Positions 1 to 10,016 of a stretch of DNA of 33,175 nt are shown one piece after another (the stretch's first letter is position 1; the number at the start of each line of letters is the position of its first letter). A model generated the notes under the pieces. That model ran no database searches. It saw only the letters and a list, made by a program, of their open reading frames with translations, and had not been told where the DNA came from. Made by a program: the position numbers and the translations under genes. Source of the DNA: Bacteroidales bacterium (lineage in GTDB: Bacteria; Bacteroidota; Bacteroidia; Bacteroidales; VadinHA17); contig JAHEYW010000007.1 in the NCBI GenBank assembly GCA_023251395.1, positions 1-33,175 of the forward strand, in the 5' to 3' direction.

Positions 1-999
1 ATAAATAAAAACAGGATCAAAGTTTATATCCCACTTACGGTGGTGGTACTTTTAGTTCTTGCAGGTGCATATTATTGGTACCGTGATTATTCTATGTACA
101 TAACAACCGATGATGCTCATGTAGATGCTGATAATGTAACCGTTAGTTCAAAGATCCTTGGCAGGATCTCTAATCTTTATGCAAATGAAAGTGATGTTGT
201 CAGACAAGGTACCCTTCTGGCTGATCTCGACAGCTCAGATCTCGTAGCCCAAAGAAATCAGGCGTTTGCAGTAAAAGCACAGGCGATTGCCAGTCTTTCG
301 CAGGCTGAGGTGAAATACAATTCTGATCAGAAGAGCATCAGGGTTCTTGAAATAAATCTTGAGAGAGCAAATGAGGATCTGGAAAGAGCTAAAAAGCAAT
401 CGGAAGGTGGTGTGATAACTGCTGAACAATTTGACCACATTAAGAAAGCCGCTGAAGGCGCCGCCGCACAACTTGACGCTGCAAAAGCTCAACTTTCAGT
501 CTCAAAATCAACGATATCTACTGCTTCTGCTGCGGTTGAAACTGCAAACTCACAGATCAGGGTTTTAGATACTCAAATCAGGAATACAAGGCTTTATGCA
601 CCTGCAGATGGCATAGTTGCAAAAAGATGGTTGCTGCCAGGTGATGTGGTACAACCAAGCCAGTCTGTATTTACATTGACGATGAGTAAAAAGATATGGA
701 TTATTGCTTTTCTCGAAGAAACAAATATTATTGAAGTGCATAACGGACAGGATGTCAGATTCACACTGGATGCCTTTCCGGGTATCAGGTTCACCGGTAA
801 AATATTTCTTATTGGCTCAAGCACAGCTTCTGTATTTTCCTTAATTCCGGCAAATAATGCATCCGGCAACTTCACAAAAGTGACTCAAAGAATACCAGTC
901 AGAATATCTATTGACAGCTCAGACAGCAAGAAGGATATAGCTTCATTTAATATACTTTCCGGAATGTCTGCGGTTGTAAAGATTATCAGGAGTAAATAA
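1..999 (+). CDS. HlyD/EmrA-family membrane fusion protein, 5' truncated by window edge
   Basis: Reading frame is open to base 1 (INKNRIKVYIPLTVVVLLVLAGAYYWYRDY...). TM anchor, 'TTDDAHVDADNVTVSSKILGRISNL' lipoyl-like motif, coiled coil, 'RNTRLYAPADGIVAKRWLLPGDVVQPSQ'. Overlaps the start of the MFS gene. Confidence 0.93.
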   Translation: MNKNRIKVYIPLTVVVLLVLAGAYYWYRDYSMYITTDDAHVDADNVTVSSKILGRISNLYANESDVVRQGTLLADLDSSDLVAQRNQAFAVKAQAIASLSQAEVKYNSDQKSIRVLEINLERANEDLERAKKQSEGGVITAEQFDHIKKAAEGAAAQLDAAKAQLSVSKSTISTASAAVETANSQIRVLDTQIRNTRLYAPADGIVAKRWLLPGDVVQPSQSVFTLTMSKKIWIIAFLEETNIIEVHNGQDVRFTLDAFPGIRFTGKIFLIGSSTASVFSLIPANNASGNFTKVTQRIPVRISIDSSDSKKDIASFNILSGMSAVVKIIRSK

Positions 1000-2627
1000 T
1001 GGCCAGAAGATTATCGACAACACATCGGGTAAGAAGCCTGGTTCGCAGACGTAGCGCCATTTTCCACCCAAAACATGATTCATACAAGTGGTTGCTGCTT
1101 GCCAATGTCATGCTGGGAACATTTATGGCGGTTCTCGATGCGACAATTGTAAATGTCGGTTTGCCAAAAATAATGGCCTCATTCGGTGTAAGTCTTGACA
1201 AAATAGAATGGGTAATTACTGCCTACATGTTGTCAATGGCTGTTGCACTTCCCACATCCGGATGGCTTGCTGATAAATTTGGTTATAAGAAATTATATTT
1301 CATCGGTTTATTTCTTTTCACTCTGGGATCAATGCTATGCGGAAGGTCTACAGACGAAAACATGCTTATTATCTCAAGGGTTATCCAGGGCCTTGGTGCG
1401 GGAACGATACAGCCACTTGGTATGGCTATCATAACAAGGGAATTTCCTCCAAACCAGAGAGGCTTTGCTCTTGGGTTCTGGGGAATTTCTGCAGCTGCAT
1501 CCGTGTCATTCGGACCTCTTATCGGAGGCTTCTTGATCGACCATTTCAGCTGGCCATTGATTTTTGATGTAAATATTCCTATTGGTATCCTGGCAATGCT
1601 TTTTACCCTGATCATTCAGGGTGAATATATTAATCCTAAAATCAGAAGCTTCGATGTTGCCGGTTTCATTTCAGTCACTATTTTTCTTCCGCTTACGCTT
1701 TATACCCTTTCTCAGGGAAATGCAGCAACTAATTCACAGGGCTGGCATGCTCCTTATATTTTAGCTTGCGGGGCTATAAGTTTGATTGCATTGGCGGTAT
1801 TTCTTACCGCCGAATTAACAGTAAAAGAGCCATTATTGGACTTGAGACTACTTCTGAATCATAATTTCGGAATTGCTAACATAATACTTATTCTATTCAG
1901 CCTGGGTATGTTCGGAAGTACTTTTCTCCTTCCGGTATATCTTCAGAATTCGCTGGGTTATTCAGCGCTGCAATCCGGAAGAGTATTTCTACCTGTTGGA
2001 ATTATTCAGGGTATCATGGCTCCGATCACAGGTAAAATATCTGACAGGTTGAATCCAAAGTTCCCACTGATCCTGGGTGTTTTGCTTTTCGCATTCAGCT
2101 TTTACCTTAATTCAAACCTTTCATGGCTTACCGAACATAGCTTTATTATGCTGACACTTTATCTCCGGGGTCTTGCTATGGGGTTGATGTTTACCTCACT
2201 TACCACTGTATCCATGCTTGATATCCCCAGGGAGAAAATGGCGCAGGCTTCTGCAATAACCAATTCTATCAGACAGCTCGGTGGCAGCCTTGGTGTGGCA
2301 TTTCTTGCAACAATGCTTACCGCAAGAGTTACATATCATTCGCAGATATTTGGTGAATCCGTCAAACCCGGCACTGAATTATATCAGAAGACAATTGACA
2401 ACATGAAACATCATATTGTATATGAGGCTGGTGCAGCACCTTCAAACGCGACAAGGCTGGGGCAAAGCATGCTGCTTACAAACCTTGGCAAACAGGCATA
2501 TATTGAAGGTATAAACGACGACTTCCTGATCGCAGGATTAATAACACTTACCGGTTTAATTCCAGTTTTCTTCCTTCATACTAAAAAGAAACAAACAAAT
2601 ACAGAAAATATCGTTACACATGAATAG
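999..2627 (+). CDS. DHA2-family MFS drug transporter (EmrB/QacA type)
   Basis: 542 aa; 'LGTFMAVLDATIVNVGLPKIMASFG', 'GAGTIQPLGMAIITREFPPNQRGFALGFWGI', multiple TM helices; follows EmrA-like gene. Confidence 0.94.
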   Translation: MARRLSTTHRVRSLVRRRSAIFHPKHDSYKWLLLANVMLGTFMAVLDATIVNVGLPKIMASFGVSLDKIEWVITAYMLSMAVALPTSGWLADKFGYKKLYFIGLFLFTLGSMLCGRSTDENMLIISRVIQGLGAGTIQPLGMAIITREFPPNQRGFALGFWGISAAASVSFGPLIGGFLIDHFSWPLIFDVNIPIGILAMLFTLIIQGEYINPKIRSFDVAGFISVTIFLPLTLYTLSQGNAATNSQGWHAPYILACGAISLIALAVFLTAELTVKEPLLDLRLLLNHNFGIANIILILFSLGMFGSTFLLPVYLQNSLGYSALQSGRVFLPVGIIQGIMAPITGKISDRLNPKFPLILGVLLFAFSFYLNSNLSWLTEHSFIMLTLYLRGLAMGLMFTSLTTVSMLDIPREKMAQASAITNSIRQLGGSLGVAFLATMLTARVTYHSQIFGESVKPGTELYQKTIDNMKHHIVYEAGAAPSNATRLGQSMLLTNLGKQAYIEGINDDFLIAGLITLTGLIPVFFLHTKKKQTNTENIVTHE

Positions 2628-3963
2628 TTTTCCAAAAATAAAAATATTGGTAATCACTGCAGTTTTACTGGCAATCTCAGGCAATCCTGCATTCTGTGTC
2701 TCATATAAAAACTCTGAGGCCGATGTGTCATCCGATTCGCTTTCACTCAAAGAAATAATAGCGGAGGTAATCAAAAATCATCCTTCCATTAAAGGTGTTG
2801 AGGAGACCCTCAATAATGCAGACGCAAGAATCGGTCTGGCGAAAACAGGCAGTTATCCACAGGTCGACCTGGGAGCCAATTATTCGTTCCTCGGTCCGGT
2901 AACAAAGATATCAATCCCTAACATGGGGACTTTTCAACTATATCCTCAAAATAACTATTCTGCTTCAGTCAATTTCCGTGAGGTCATTTATGATTTCGGA
3001 AGAACACGGCAAAGCATAGCAGTTGAAACTGAAAGCAAGACAATTGGTGAAAAGACTCTTGATCAGGCCAGACAAAAACTATCAGCCGCTACAATAAATA
3101 ATTTCTACACTATAGCTTTTTTGCAGGATGCAATAATAATAAAGGATGAACAACTTGCAGCCCTGAAGGAACATCTCAGATATGTAGAGACACTTAAGTC
3201 GACTGGCTCAGCAAATGACTATCAGATTCTCTCGACCAAAGTCAAAATTTCCACTGTCGAGAGTCAGAAGGTAGATATAATAGCTTCATTGACAATGCAG
3301 CAATCATATCTCAACTGTCTTCTGGGTCTTAGCGAAAAAAATGTACCAGTGGTAAAAAAGGAACTCTATGTTAATCCTCCTGTTGTTCCGAGTGATTCTC
3401 TTCTGTCGTTCGCTTACAGGAACAGGGATGAGATTCTTATAAACAATGACAAGGTAAAACTTGCACAGTTGAGATATGATCTTGTAAAGACTTCAAATAA
3501 ACCATATGTCAATTTCATGGCGAGCGGTGGTGCAAAAAACGGGTACCTTCCTAATCTCAATGAACCAAAACCCAATTACGTACTTGGTGTAGGGTTTACA
3601 GTTCCTCTGTTCGACGGAATGAAGACTAAATACAATCTTGCCCAGGCTGAATCTGCAATTCATTCTGTCGCAATAGATAATGAATCATTAAGACGAACTA
3701 TTACTTCTGATGTGATAGAAGCGGTTGCATACATGAATGCAGCTGTACAGAAGGTAAAGCAATTTGAATTACAACTTGAACAGGCACAAAAGGCGTATTC
3801 ACTGGCAGAAACAAGTTTCAAAGCCGGATCTATAACAAACCTTGATCTTCTGGATTCCAATACTGCAGTTTCAGAGAGTATGCTGATGCTCCTTAAGGCA
3901 AGGATTGATTATGCCGCAAGCATTTACAGGCTCAAGGCTGCCCTAGGAGAAAGGCTTTATTAA
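2620..3963 (+). CDS. TolC-family outer membrane efflux protein
   Basis: 447 aa; signal peptide, TolC-like repeats ('SLKEIIAEVIKNHPSIKGVEETLNNADARIGLAKTGSYPQVDLGANYS'); overlaps the 3' end of the MFS gene by 8 nt. Confidence 0.93.
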   Translation: MNSFPKIKILVITAVLLAISGNPAFCVSYKNSEADVSSDSLSLKEIIAEVIKNHPSIKGVEETLNNADARIGLAKTGSYPQVDLGANYSFLGPVTKISIPNMGTFQLYPQNNYSASVNFREVIYDFGRTRQSIAVETESKTIGEKTLDQARQKLSAATINNFYTIAFLQDAIIIKDEQLAALKEHLRYVETLKSTGSANDYQILSTKVKISTVESQKVDIIASLTMQQSYLNCLLGLSEKNVPVVKKELYVNPPVVPSDSLLSFAYRNRDEILINNDKVKLAQLRYDLVKTSNKPYVNFMASGGAKNGYLPNLNEPKPNYVLGVGFTVPLFDGMKTKYNLAQAESAIHSVAIDNESLRRTITSDVIEAVAYMNAAVQKVKQFELQLEQAQKAYSLAETSFKAGSITNLDLLDSNTAVSESMLMLLKARIDYAASIYRLKAALGERLY

Positions 3964-4140
3964 TTTCGGATTTCGAATTTCGGATTGGCTTCGCCGAGCT
4001 CGCCTGCGGCCCGGTTGCGGATTGATGATTGCGGCTTTGTCCACCGCAGCCTTCTTTGAGAACCGCAGCTTCAGCAAAGGTTCTGGCGAAGGTGGATTGC
4101 GGATTGGAGTCTTCTGACTTCGGACAATATTGATCTCTTA
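3964..4140. repeat. Intergenic repeat-rich, hairpin-forming segment between convergent genes
   Basis: Tandem-like 'atttcggatttcgaatttcggatt', repeated 'gattgcgg/ttgcggatt', and a long imperfect hairpin 4041..4095: CCACC(gcag)CCTTC...AGAACC-N14-GGTTCT...GAAGGTGG. Confidence 0.5.
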
Positions 4141-4147
4141 AAACAAA

Positions 4148-5533
4148 TTATCCCCTTCCAACTGTACATTCTTTCAGATCAATTTCAAGCCGGGGTGTAT
4201 CCTCTTTAAATACCGAATTATATATCAAATGTGCAACCCCAAGTCCTGAGATATATTTATAGTCAGTTGTAAAAACCCTCAGATGAGGATACGAACTTGC
4301 TATAAGTTTAACAAACAGATCATTCGCTGAAAATCTACCTGCAAGAATCAGGCTATTCAGATTTTCGTTTTCGGGGATCACAAGGTTTATTGAATCCAGG
4401 GTCATATCAGCAAGCTCAATCATAAGTTGATGATATGCTTCAACAAAATGATCAAATTCAAATAAATCCGGATCTTCCTTTAGTTCCCTGGGATAAGCGC
4501 CATCTTTCAAAAAAACTTGTTTATCACGGAACTTAATACTAAGTTTATTAAAGAGTCTTATATCTGGTTTAATAAGCTTAAAACTGTCAGTCTGAATTTT
4601 AAAATACCGGCTCATTTTATCAAGTACCGAATCGTGAAGCTGGCCCAGGGCATATCTTGACGATTTAATCTGTTTCATATCATGACTTAGGTAACAGAAG
4701 CAACCGTTAGCCAGTTGAAAATCTGTAAGCCTCTCATCATTAAATGGATTCAGACTTATAAATTCGTCTCCGGTTAATACAAGGATGAATTCACCTGTAC
4801 CCGATCCGGACAAGGGGACGAGTGATGCAGGAGTGCGCTGTAATCCTGATCCGACAAAAATATTCTTTCCTTCTATTTTAATTTCTATTGCTTCACCAGA
4901 GGGTTTAAAATCTGGAAACGGAAGAGATTCATCCCTTACCCATTTGTGATAGTTCATAATGTCAAAATCCCAAAGGGCTGAATAACAACCGACTGATGTC
5001 AACTCGGAATTCATCATTCCGGAAAGTGAATATGACAGGTATTGCGGTAAATGAAGAATATTTCTTGTCCTTGAAAACTGTTCAGGATTTGTATGTTTAA
5101 ACCATAAAATCTGGATACCGGAATTATTCATCCCCATTGCGGGTGATCCAGTCTGAAGACAGAATTCTTCTTTGCCGCCATACCTTTCATATAATAGTCC
5201 AGGAATACTTATATCAATAGGTTTCGATTGGTTGTAAAGCTGATTCAGTGGTTTTCCATGCGAATCCAGGAACACAACGGCCGGACCATATGTTGTGAAA
5301 TTGACAGCAATCAAATCCCAGATTGATGAATGAATAAGATTGGAAACAGATTTTTTAACCCATTTTTCAATCATCTCTATATCGTCGCATTCAAATCCAT
5401 CCTCGTCTTTGATCATCGGAAATTTTTCCTCATACTCTTCAATCAATATGAGTCCATGATTAAACATCAGTAACTTCTTACTGAACTTCCCGATTTCAAA
5501 GACTGCTATAACCTTTTCCTTCATAGTTTTCAT
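4148..5533 (-). CDS. FGGY-like carbohydrate kinase (rhamnulokinase/fuculokinase-like fold)
   Basis: 461 aa; N-terminal 'VIAVFEIGKFSKKLLMFN', 'YNQSKPIDI', 'GSGTGEFILVLTGDEFISLNPF', 'LILAGRFSANDLFVKLIASSYP'. Resembles the ATPase fold of FGGY kinases but is divergent. Confidence 0.65.
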   Translation of the reverse strand: MKTMKEKVIAVFEIGKFSKKLLMFNHGLILIEEYEEKFPMIKDEDGFECDDIEMIEKWVKKSVSNLIHSSIWDLIAVNFTTYGPAVVFLDSHGKPLNQLYNQSKPIDISIPGLLYERYGGKEEFCLQTGSPAMGMNNSGIQILWFKHTNPEQFSRTRNILHLPQYLSYSLSGMMNSELTSVGCYSALWDFDIMNYHKWVRDESLPFPDFKPSGEAIEIKIEGKNIFVGSGLQRTPASLVPLSGSGTGEFILVLTGDEFISLNPFNDERLTDFQLANGCFCYLSHDMKQIKSSRYALGQLHDSVLDKMSRYFKIQTDSFKLIKPDIRLFNKLSIKFRDKQVFLKDGAYPRELKEDPDLFEFDHFVEAYHQLMIELADMTLDSINLVIPENENLNSLILAGRFSANDLFVKLIASSYPHLRVFTTDYKYISGLGVAHLIYNSVFKEDTPRLEIDLKECTVGRG

Positions 5534-5604
5534 TAAACATGAGATGCCAAAGAAAATATACCTTTATCAATATTTGAAATTAATTCGGATTTTTACCACA
5601 GGAT

Positions 5605-6351
5605 TCAGGATATCCTTTTCTGAACCTCTTTCCATGAATCTGTGATAAGGAAACTCTCGTCCATATAATTTACCATTTTGAGGAATTTCACCATCGGAAC
5701 AGCAAATGAAAGTATCCCCGGTTTTACACACGGACGTGCAGAGACATCAAACATCCCGATGACAGACCTGGGGTTTTCAGAATCTTTTTCAAGGTACGGA
5801 TAATGCACAATCGCCCCACAACCAGCACCAAAGGGCGCAATGGTGCTGTTATTGTCTGTCTGATCAAATCCGGAAAGAGTGAATAGACCGGAAAGTACAT
5901 CAGGCGTCACAAAAAAGATCACTACATCCGGATAATCATTTTCTACGAGGTTATCCCATCTTTTAAAGACGATGTATTTTCCTGAAATGCCGATCTTCTT
6001 TTGATTTCTCATTATCTCCCTTACAATCTCCGGTGTTCTCTTGTATCTCTCCCCTTCCATCTCATTTTCAATCCCACAAGAAAGAAAATATTCAAAATTT
6101 GGACGTATGGATTCAGAGAAACCCAGATATCTTTTAGCACCGCTGCAATTCAGAGATTCCTTGCTGAAGGCAAGCGATTCCCCTGAAAACACTTTCTTAA
6201 GTTGACATATAATGCAGTGCCGTTTGCTATCTGGCTGCAAAATATTGACATTCTCAGGTTTGTCGGAGTAATAAAAAGTAATTGGAAGTTCTGTATTGTT
6301 GAAATACTTTTTCCACTGATTTATAAAATGAAGTTTAATGAGTGCGTCCAT
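5605..6351 (-). CDS. DUF169-family protein
   Basis: The track ORF is extended to 6522, but the probable start is the internal ATG at 6351 (MDALIKLHFINQWKKYFNNTELPITFYYSDKPENV...). Upstream extension would overlap the divergent EamA gene. 'CIICQLKKVFSGESLAFSKESLNCSGAKRYLGF' is DUF169-like. Confidence 0.7.
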   Translation of the reverse strand: MDALIKLHFINQWKKYFNNTELPITFYYSDKPENVNILQPDSKRHCIICQLKKVFSGESLAFSKESLNCSGAKRYLGFSESIRPNFEYFLSCGIENEMEGERYKRTPEIVREIMRNQKKIGISGKYIVFKRWDNLVENDYPDVVIFFVTPDVLSGLFTLSGFDQTDNNSTIAPFGAGCGAIVHYPYLEKDSENPRSVIGMFDVSARPCVKPGILSFAVPMVKFLKMVNYMDESFLITDSWKEVQKRIS

Positions 6352-6424
6352 AAAATAAAAGGCAAATAATATTAATTTTACCGACCCGTAATAAACGGGA
6401 TTAAATATAAGAAATGATTTTAAA

Positions 6425-7327
6425 ATGAGTTTTATTGAATCCCATTTAGGTGAATTTGCTGCACTACTTACAGCTTTTTTCTGGACTATCACCTCACTTT
6501 CATTTGAATCTGCAGGAAACAAAGTAGGATCCCTTGCAGTAAATGTTCTCAGGCTGTTATTGGGATTTTTGTTTCTCAGTATTTTTAATTTATTAAGAAG
6601 AGGAATGGTTTTGCCATTTGATGCCAGTGCTCAAAACTGGATATGGCTGACTCTTTCTGGCCTTGTTGGATTTGTTTTCGGAGATCTGTTGCTCTTCAAA
6701 GCCTACACAGTTATCGGATCTAGGTTTTCAATGCTGATCATGACTCTCGTCCCCCCACTTACAACCTTTTTCGGGTGGATAATAATAGGCGAAAGACTCA
6801 GGTTGATCCATTTTGCCGGTATGGCGCTTACATTTTCTGGAATTGCACTGGCTATATTTAACAGGAACGGTAAAGGTGAAAAGTTCTCTCTCAAACTTGA
6901 TTCCAAAGGAATTCTTCTGGCTGTGGGAGGCGCAATTGGCCAGGCGCTTGGTATGGTTCTCAGCAAACTGGGACTAGGTGATTATGATCCGTTTGCAGCA
7001 ACACAGATCAGGATCATAGCTGGTATTGCAGGTTTTACCATCCTGACCACAATTCTTTCACGATGGAAAAACATCCTTAGCGCCACACGAAACAGGTCAG
7101 GCATGTCAGCGATAACACTTGGTGCCTTTTTCGGACCATTTCTTGGAGTTTCATTTTCACTTATTGCAGTGAAATACACGGAGGCAGGTATAGCCGCAAC
7201 AATCATGGCGCTTGTCCCTGTGTTGATAATTCCACCAGCAGTAATGCTGCAAAAGGAAAAAGTTACTCTTCCAGAGATTATTGGTGCAATAATAAGTGTG
7301 GCAGGTGTTGCCGTGTTCTTCCTGTAA
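6425..7327 (+). CDS. DMT superfamily permease, EamA domain
   Basis: 300 aa, about ten hydrophobic helices, two EamA-like halves ('GEFAALLTAFFWTITSLSFESAGNKVG', 'GAIGQALGMVLSKLGL'). Confidence 0.88.
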   Translation: MSFIESHLGEFAALLTAFFWTITSLSFESAGNKVGSLAVNVLRLLLGFLFLSIFNLLRRGMVLPFDASAQNWIWLTLSGLVGFVFGDLLLFKAYTVIGSRFSMLIMTLVPPLTTFFGWIIIGERLRLIHFAGMALTFSGIALAIFNRNGKGEKFSLKLDSKGILLAVGGAIGQALGMVLSKLGLGDYDPFAATQIRIIAGIAGFTILTTILSRWKNILSATRNRSGMSAITLGAFFGPFLGVSFSLIAVKYTEAGIAATIMALVPVLIIPPAVMLQKEKVTLPEIIGAIISVAGVAVFFL

Positions 7328-7340
7328 ATTGAAAAAAACC

Positions 7341-7760
7341 ATGACGCCTTACGAGCTTAAAACAAGGAAACTTGAAGGAGAATTCATTTTTCAGACATCA
7401 CGAAGTGGCGGTCCGGGTGGACAGAATGTAAATAAGGTAAGTACAAAAGTCGAGCTAAGATTCAATATCTCCGGTACCACTTTGCTGTCGGACGGAGAAA
7501 AGAACCTGATATTTAAGAAACTTAAAAATAAAATTAACAAAGAATCTGAACTGATCCTGGTTTCACAATCCGAAAGAACCCAGCTTCTGAATAAACAGAA
7601 TGTGATAGAAAAGTTTTATGATCTTGTTGCAAAAGCGTTAACGACTCCTGTTAAGCGAAGGGCTACAAGACCTACTTTATCATCTCAGTTGAAACGGATT
7701 GAGACAAAAAAAATACGTGGTCAGGTAAAAATAACGAGGCGGAGATTTGATCCTGAATGA
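7341..7760 (+). CDS. arfB: Release-factor-like peptidyl-tRNA hydrolase, ArfB/YaeJ type
   Basis: GGQ motif 'SRSGGPGGQNVNKVSTKVELRF' and basic C-terminal tail 'RRATRPTLSSQLKRIETKKIRGQVKITRRR'. The ATG at 7341 is a better start than 7296. Confidence 0.85.
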   Translation: MTPYELKTRKLEGEFIFQTSRSGGPGGQNVNKVSTKVELRFNISGTTLLSDGEKNLIFKKLKNKINKESELILVSQSERTQLLNKQNVIEKFYDLVAKALTTPVKRRATRPTLSSQLKRIETKKIRGQVKITRRRFDPE

Positions 7761-7791
7761 GTTATCATAAAGAGGAATGGCTTGTACTTTT

Positions 7792-9312
7792 TTAAACCTT
7801 CTTTAATTTCCATTTTCCCCTTCTGAAAACAAGCCATGCAACAATTGTCATAATTGATTCTGAAATCAGTATCGCAAGGAAAACTCCACGTTCATTCATT
7901 CCGCTCTTAATCGCAAGAATCCAGGCAAGCGGTATCTCAATAAGCCAATAGGCAAATATATTGATCTTCAGAGGGGTTGATGTATCTCCCGCACCATTAA
8001 AAGAATTTACCAGTACCATTCCAAATCCATAGGCAACATATCCAAGGCTTACGATCCTCAGACATTCAACGCCTGATTTGAGTACTAGAGGATCATTTAT
8101 GAAGATTCCAATGAAAGTTGAAGGAAAAATAGCAAGTATACAGCCTATGATCCCAAGGAGTATCATATTGATCCACCCTGTAAATAGTGCAGACCTCTCT
8201 GCTCTGTCCGGCTTTTTAGCACCGAGGTTCTGACCAACCAGTGTAGATGCTGCGTTACTCAGACCCCATGATGGAAGCAAAGTAAAACTTATAATCCTGA
8301 TGGCAATCGTATAACCTGCGACCACAATACTGCCAAAGACAGAAATTATCCTGACAAGAAAGATCCAGCTTGAAGTAACAATAAGATTCTGCCCGATACT
8401 CCCAAGCGAAATCTTCACAATCTTACCTATGATCCTGAAATCGATTCCAAAGTTTTTTAAGGAAAGTCTTATCCTGTTTTTACCCATGAATAACAGGTAG
8501 AACTGATACAGGACAGCTATTCCCCTTCCTGTTGTTGTAGCCACTGCAGCACCTGCCACGCCAAGTTTCGGGAAAGGACCAAGTCCGAAAATAAGACAGG
8601 GATCAAGTATAATATTAATTATGTTTCCAAGCCAGAGAACCCGCATAGCAACAGCAGCGTCTCCTGCACTTCTGAAGATCGCATTAATAATAAATAAGAG
8701 CATTATAACCAGGTTGCCTGCAAGCATGATCTTTGTGTACCCCGACATATTATGGACAATATTGTCTGAAGCACCCATAAATGATAGCAGATCAGATGAA
8801 AACAGAGCACCCGGTAATCCGATCAGAAAGGCAATAACTATCCCAGTTAGGATTGCCTGAAATGCAACTTTCGATGCTGCCTCATTGTTCTTTTCTCCAA
8901 TTCTTCTTGACACAAGTGAAGTTGTGGCAGTTGCCAGACCAAATGAAATAGAGTAAATTATGGTCATCATAGACTCCGTCAGACCAACGGTGGCGACAGC
9001 TTCAGCCCCTAATCTTGATACAAAATAAATATCTGCAATGACAAATACAGATTCCATAACCATTTCAAGAACTGCAGGAACTGATAATAAAAGTATTGCT
9101 CTGCGAAGACTGCCCTCGGTGAAATCCTGTTCGGTACCGGATACAGCTTCAATCATGTCACCTATGAAAATATTCAGGCTATTCTTAATCCTGAGTAGTA
9201 TGTGAGAACTTCTTATTTTATTAACCATCTTTTTTACAATTGAAATGAGAACTCCGGGTTCAATCAGTTTATGATGGCATCGGGTGTCAGGATCAGGACA
9301 ATCATAAATCAA
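7792..9312 (-). CDS. MATE-family efflux transporter
   Basis: 506 aa; 'RAILLLSVPAVLEMVMESVFVIADIYFVSRLGAEAVATVGLTE', 'NAIFRSAGDAAVAMRVLWLGNIINIILDPCLIFG'. True start may be internal, e.g. MVNK at about 9228. Confidence 0.92.
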   Translation of the reverse strand: MIYDCPDPDTRCHHKLIEPGVLISIVKKMVNKIRSSHILLRIKNSLNIFIGDMIEAVSGTEQDFTEGSLRRAILLLSVPAVLEMVMESVFVIADIYFVSRLGAEAVATVGLTESMMTIIYSISFGLATATTSLVSRRIGEKNNEAASKVAFQAILTGIVIAFLIGLPGALFSSDLLSFMGASDNIVHNMSGYTKIMLAGNLVIMLLFIINAIFRSAGDAAVAMRVLWLGNIINIILDPCLIFGLGPFPKLGVAGAAVATTTGRGIAVLYQFYLLFMGKNRIRLSLKNFGIDFRIIGKIVKISLGSIGQNLIVTSSWIFLVRIISVFGSIVVAGYTIAIRIISFTLLPSWGLSNAASTLVGQNLGAKKPDRAERSALFTGWINMILLGIIGCILAIFPSTFIGIFINDPLVLKSGVECLRIVSLGYVAYGFGMVLVNSFNGAGDTSTPLKINIFAYWLIEIPLAWILAIKSGMNERGVFLAILISESIMTIVAWLVFRRGKWKLKKV

Positions 9313-9376
9313 CTTTTATGATTTACTCAAGCAGGATTAGTTTGATTTACAGGATTTTCTGAAAGAGGTATACAAA

Positions 9377-9446
9377 CAGCCCGTGCCGTGCATTAAAACT
9401 GCACTGGAAAATTGATCACTCTCACGGTTAAAGTTTTCATGGGCTG
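9377..9446 (-). ncRNA. Candidate structured RNA upstream of the MATE gene
   Basis: Outer 9-bp stem CAGCCCGTG (9377-9385)/CATGGGCTG (9438-9446). Inner CCGTG (9386-9390)/CACGG (9423-9427) competes with GTGCA (9388-9392)/TGCAC (9400-9404). Lies 5' of the minus-strand MATE gene. Confidence 0.35.
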
Positions 9447-9543
9447 CAAAATATTTATCCTCAAATATATGGAATAATTCAAATACTAATAAAAGATCAG
9501 ATCAAATATTTTTCTATTTTTTTCCGCCCGGGAATATAGAAAA

Positions 9544-9613
9544 GGTCAGTTTGACCGCAAAGAACGCAAAGGTCAACGCAAAGTACGCAAATGATTTGAT
9601 CCTGTTCTTTGCG
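9544..9613. repeat. Dispersed-type intergenic 'CGCAAAG' repeat with inverted arms
   Basis: GGTCA-GTT-TGACC, then 'CCGCAAAGAACGCAAAGGT' / 'CAACGCAAAGTACGCAAATG' tandem-like units; CGCAAAGAAC (9556-9565) is exactly inverted as GTTCTTTGCG (9604-9613). Confidence 0.55.
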
Positions 9614-10016
9614 AACTTAGCGATCCGTCATCTGTGCGGATGCGGTCTCAGCGGTTAATGGATTTCCATTTTTTCTACAACATCATATAATCATGATTTT
9701 ATATTAATTGGCTAATGACATACTGTTTCGATTTACCCTATCGCCAAATAAATGTAAATCGACTCATTACAAAAAAATAATAGAAGAGTTACAACTCCGG
9801 ATATCTTCCGGACTAAAAAAGAAAATAAAAATTCAAAATAAGCAACAATGGAATTACTTTTTTTTCAAATTATGCAACAAAAATATTTCTGCATCGTTTA
9901 AGACACAATTAAATTATTTTTTTGAAATACAAATGGAGAACATATTATATATACTTAAATATCTGATAATTACAAATTGAAAATATTAATAGATATAAAG
10001 ATCATAAAATCTTTTA

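Noticed and set aside
9708-9980. 90-aa ORF with TTG start in the AT-rich region before kamA
   Set aside because: Low-complexity K/N/I/F-rich translation expected by chance in very AT-rich DNA, weak start, no family resemblance.
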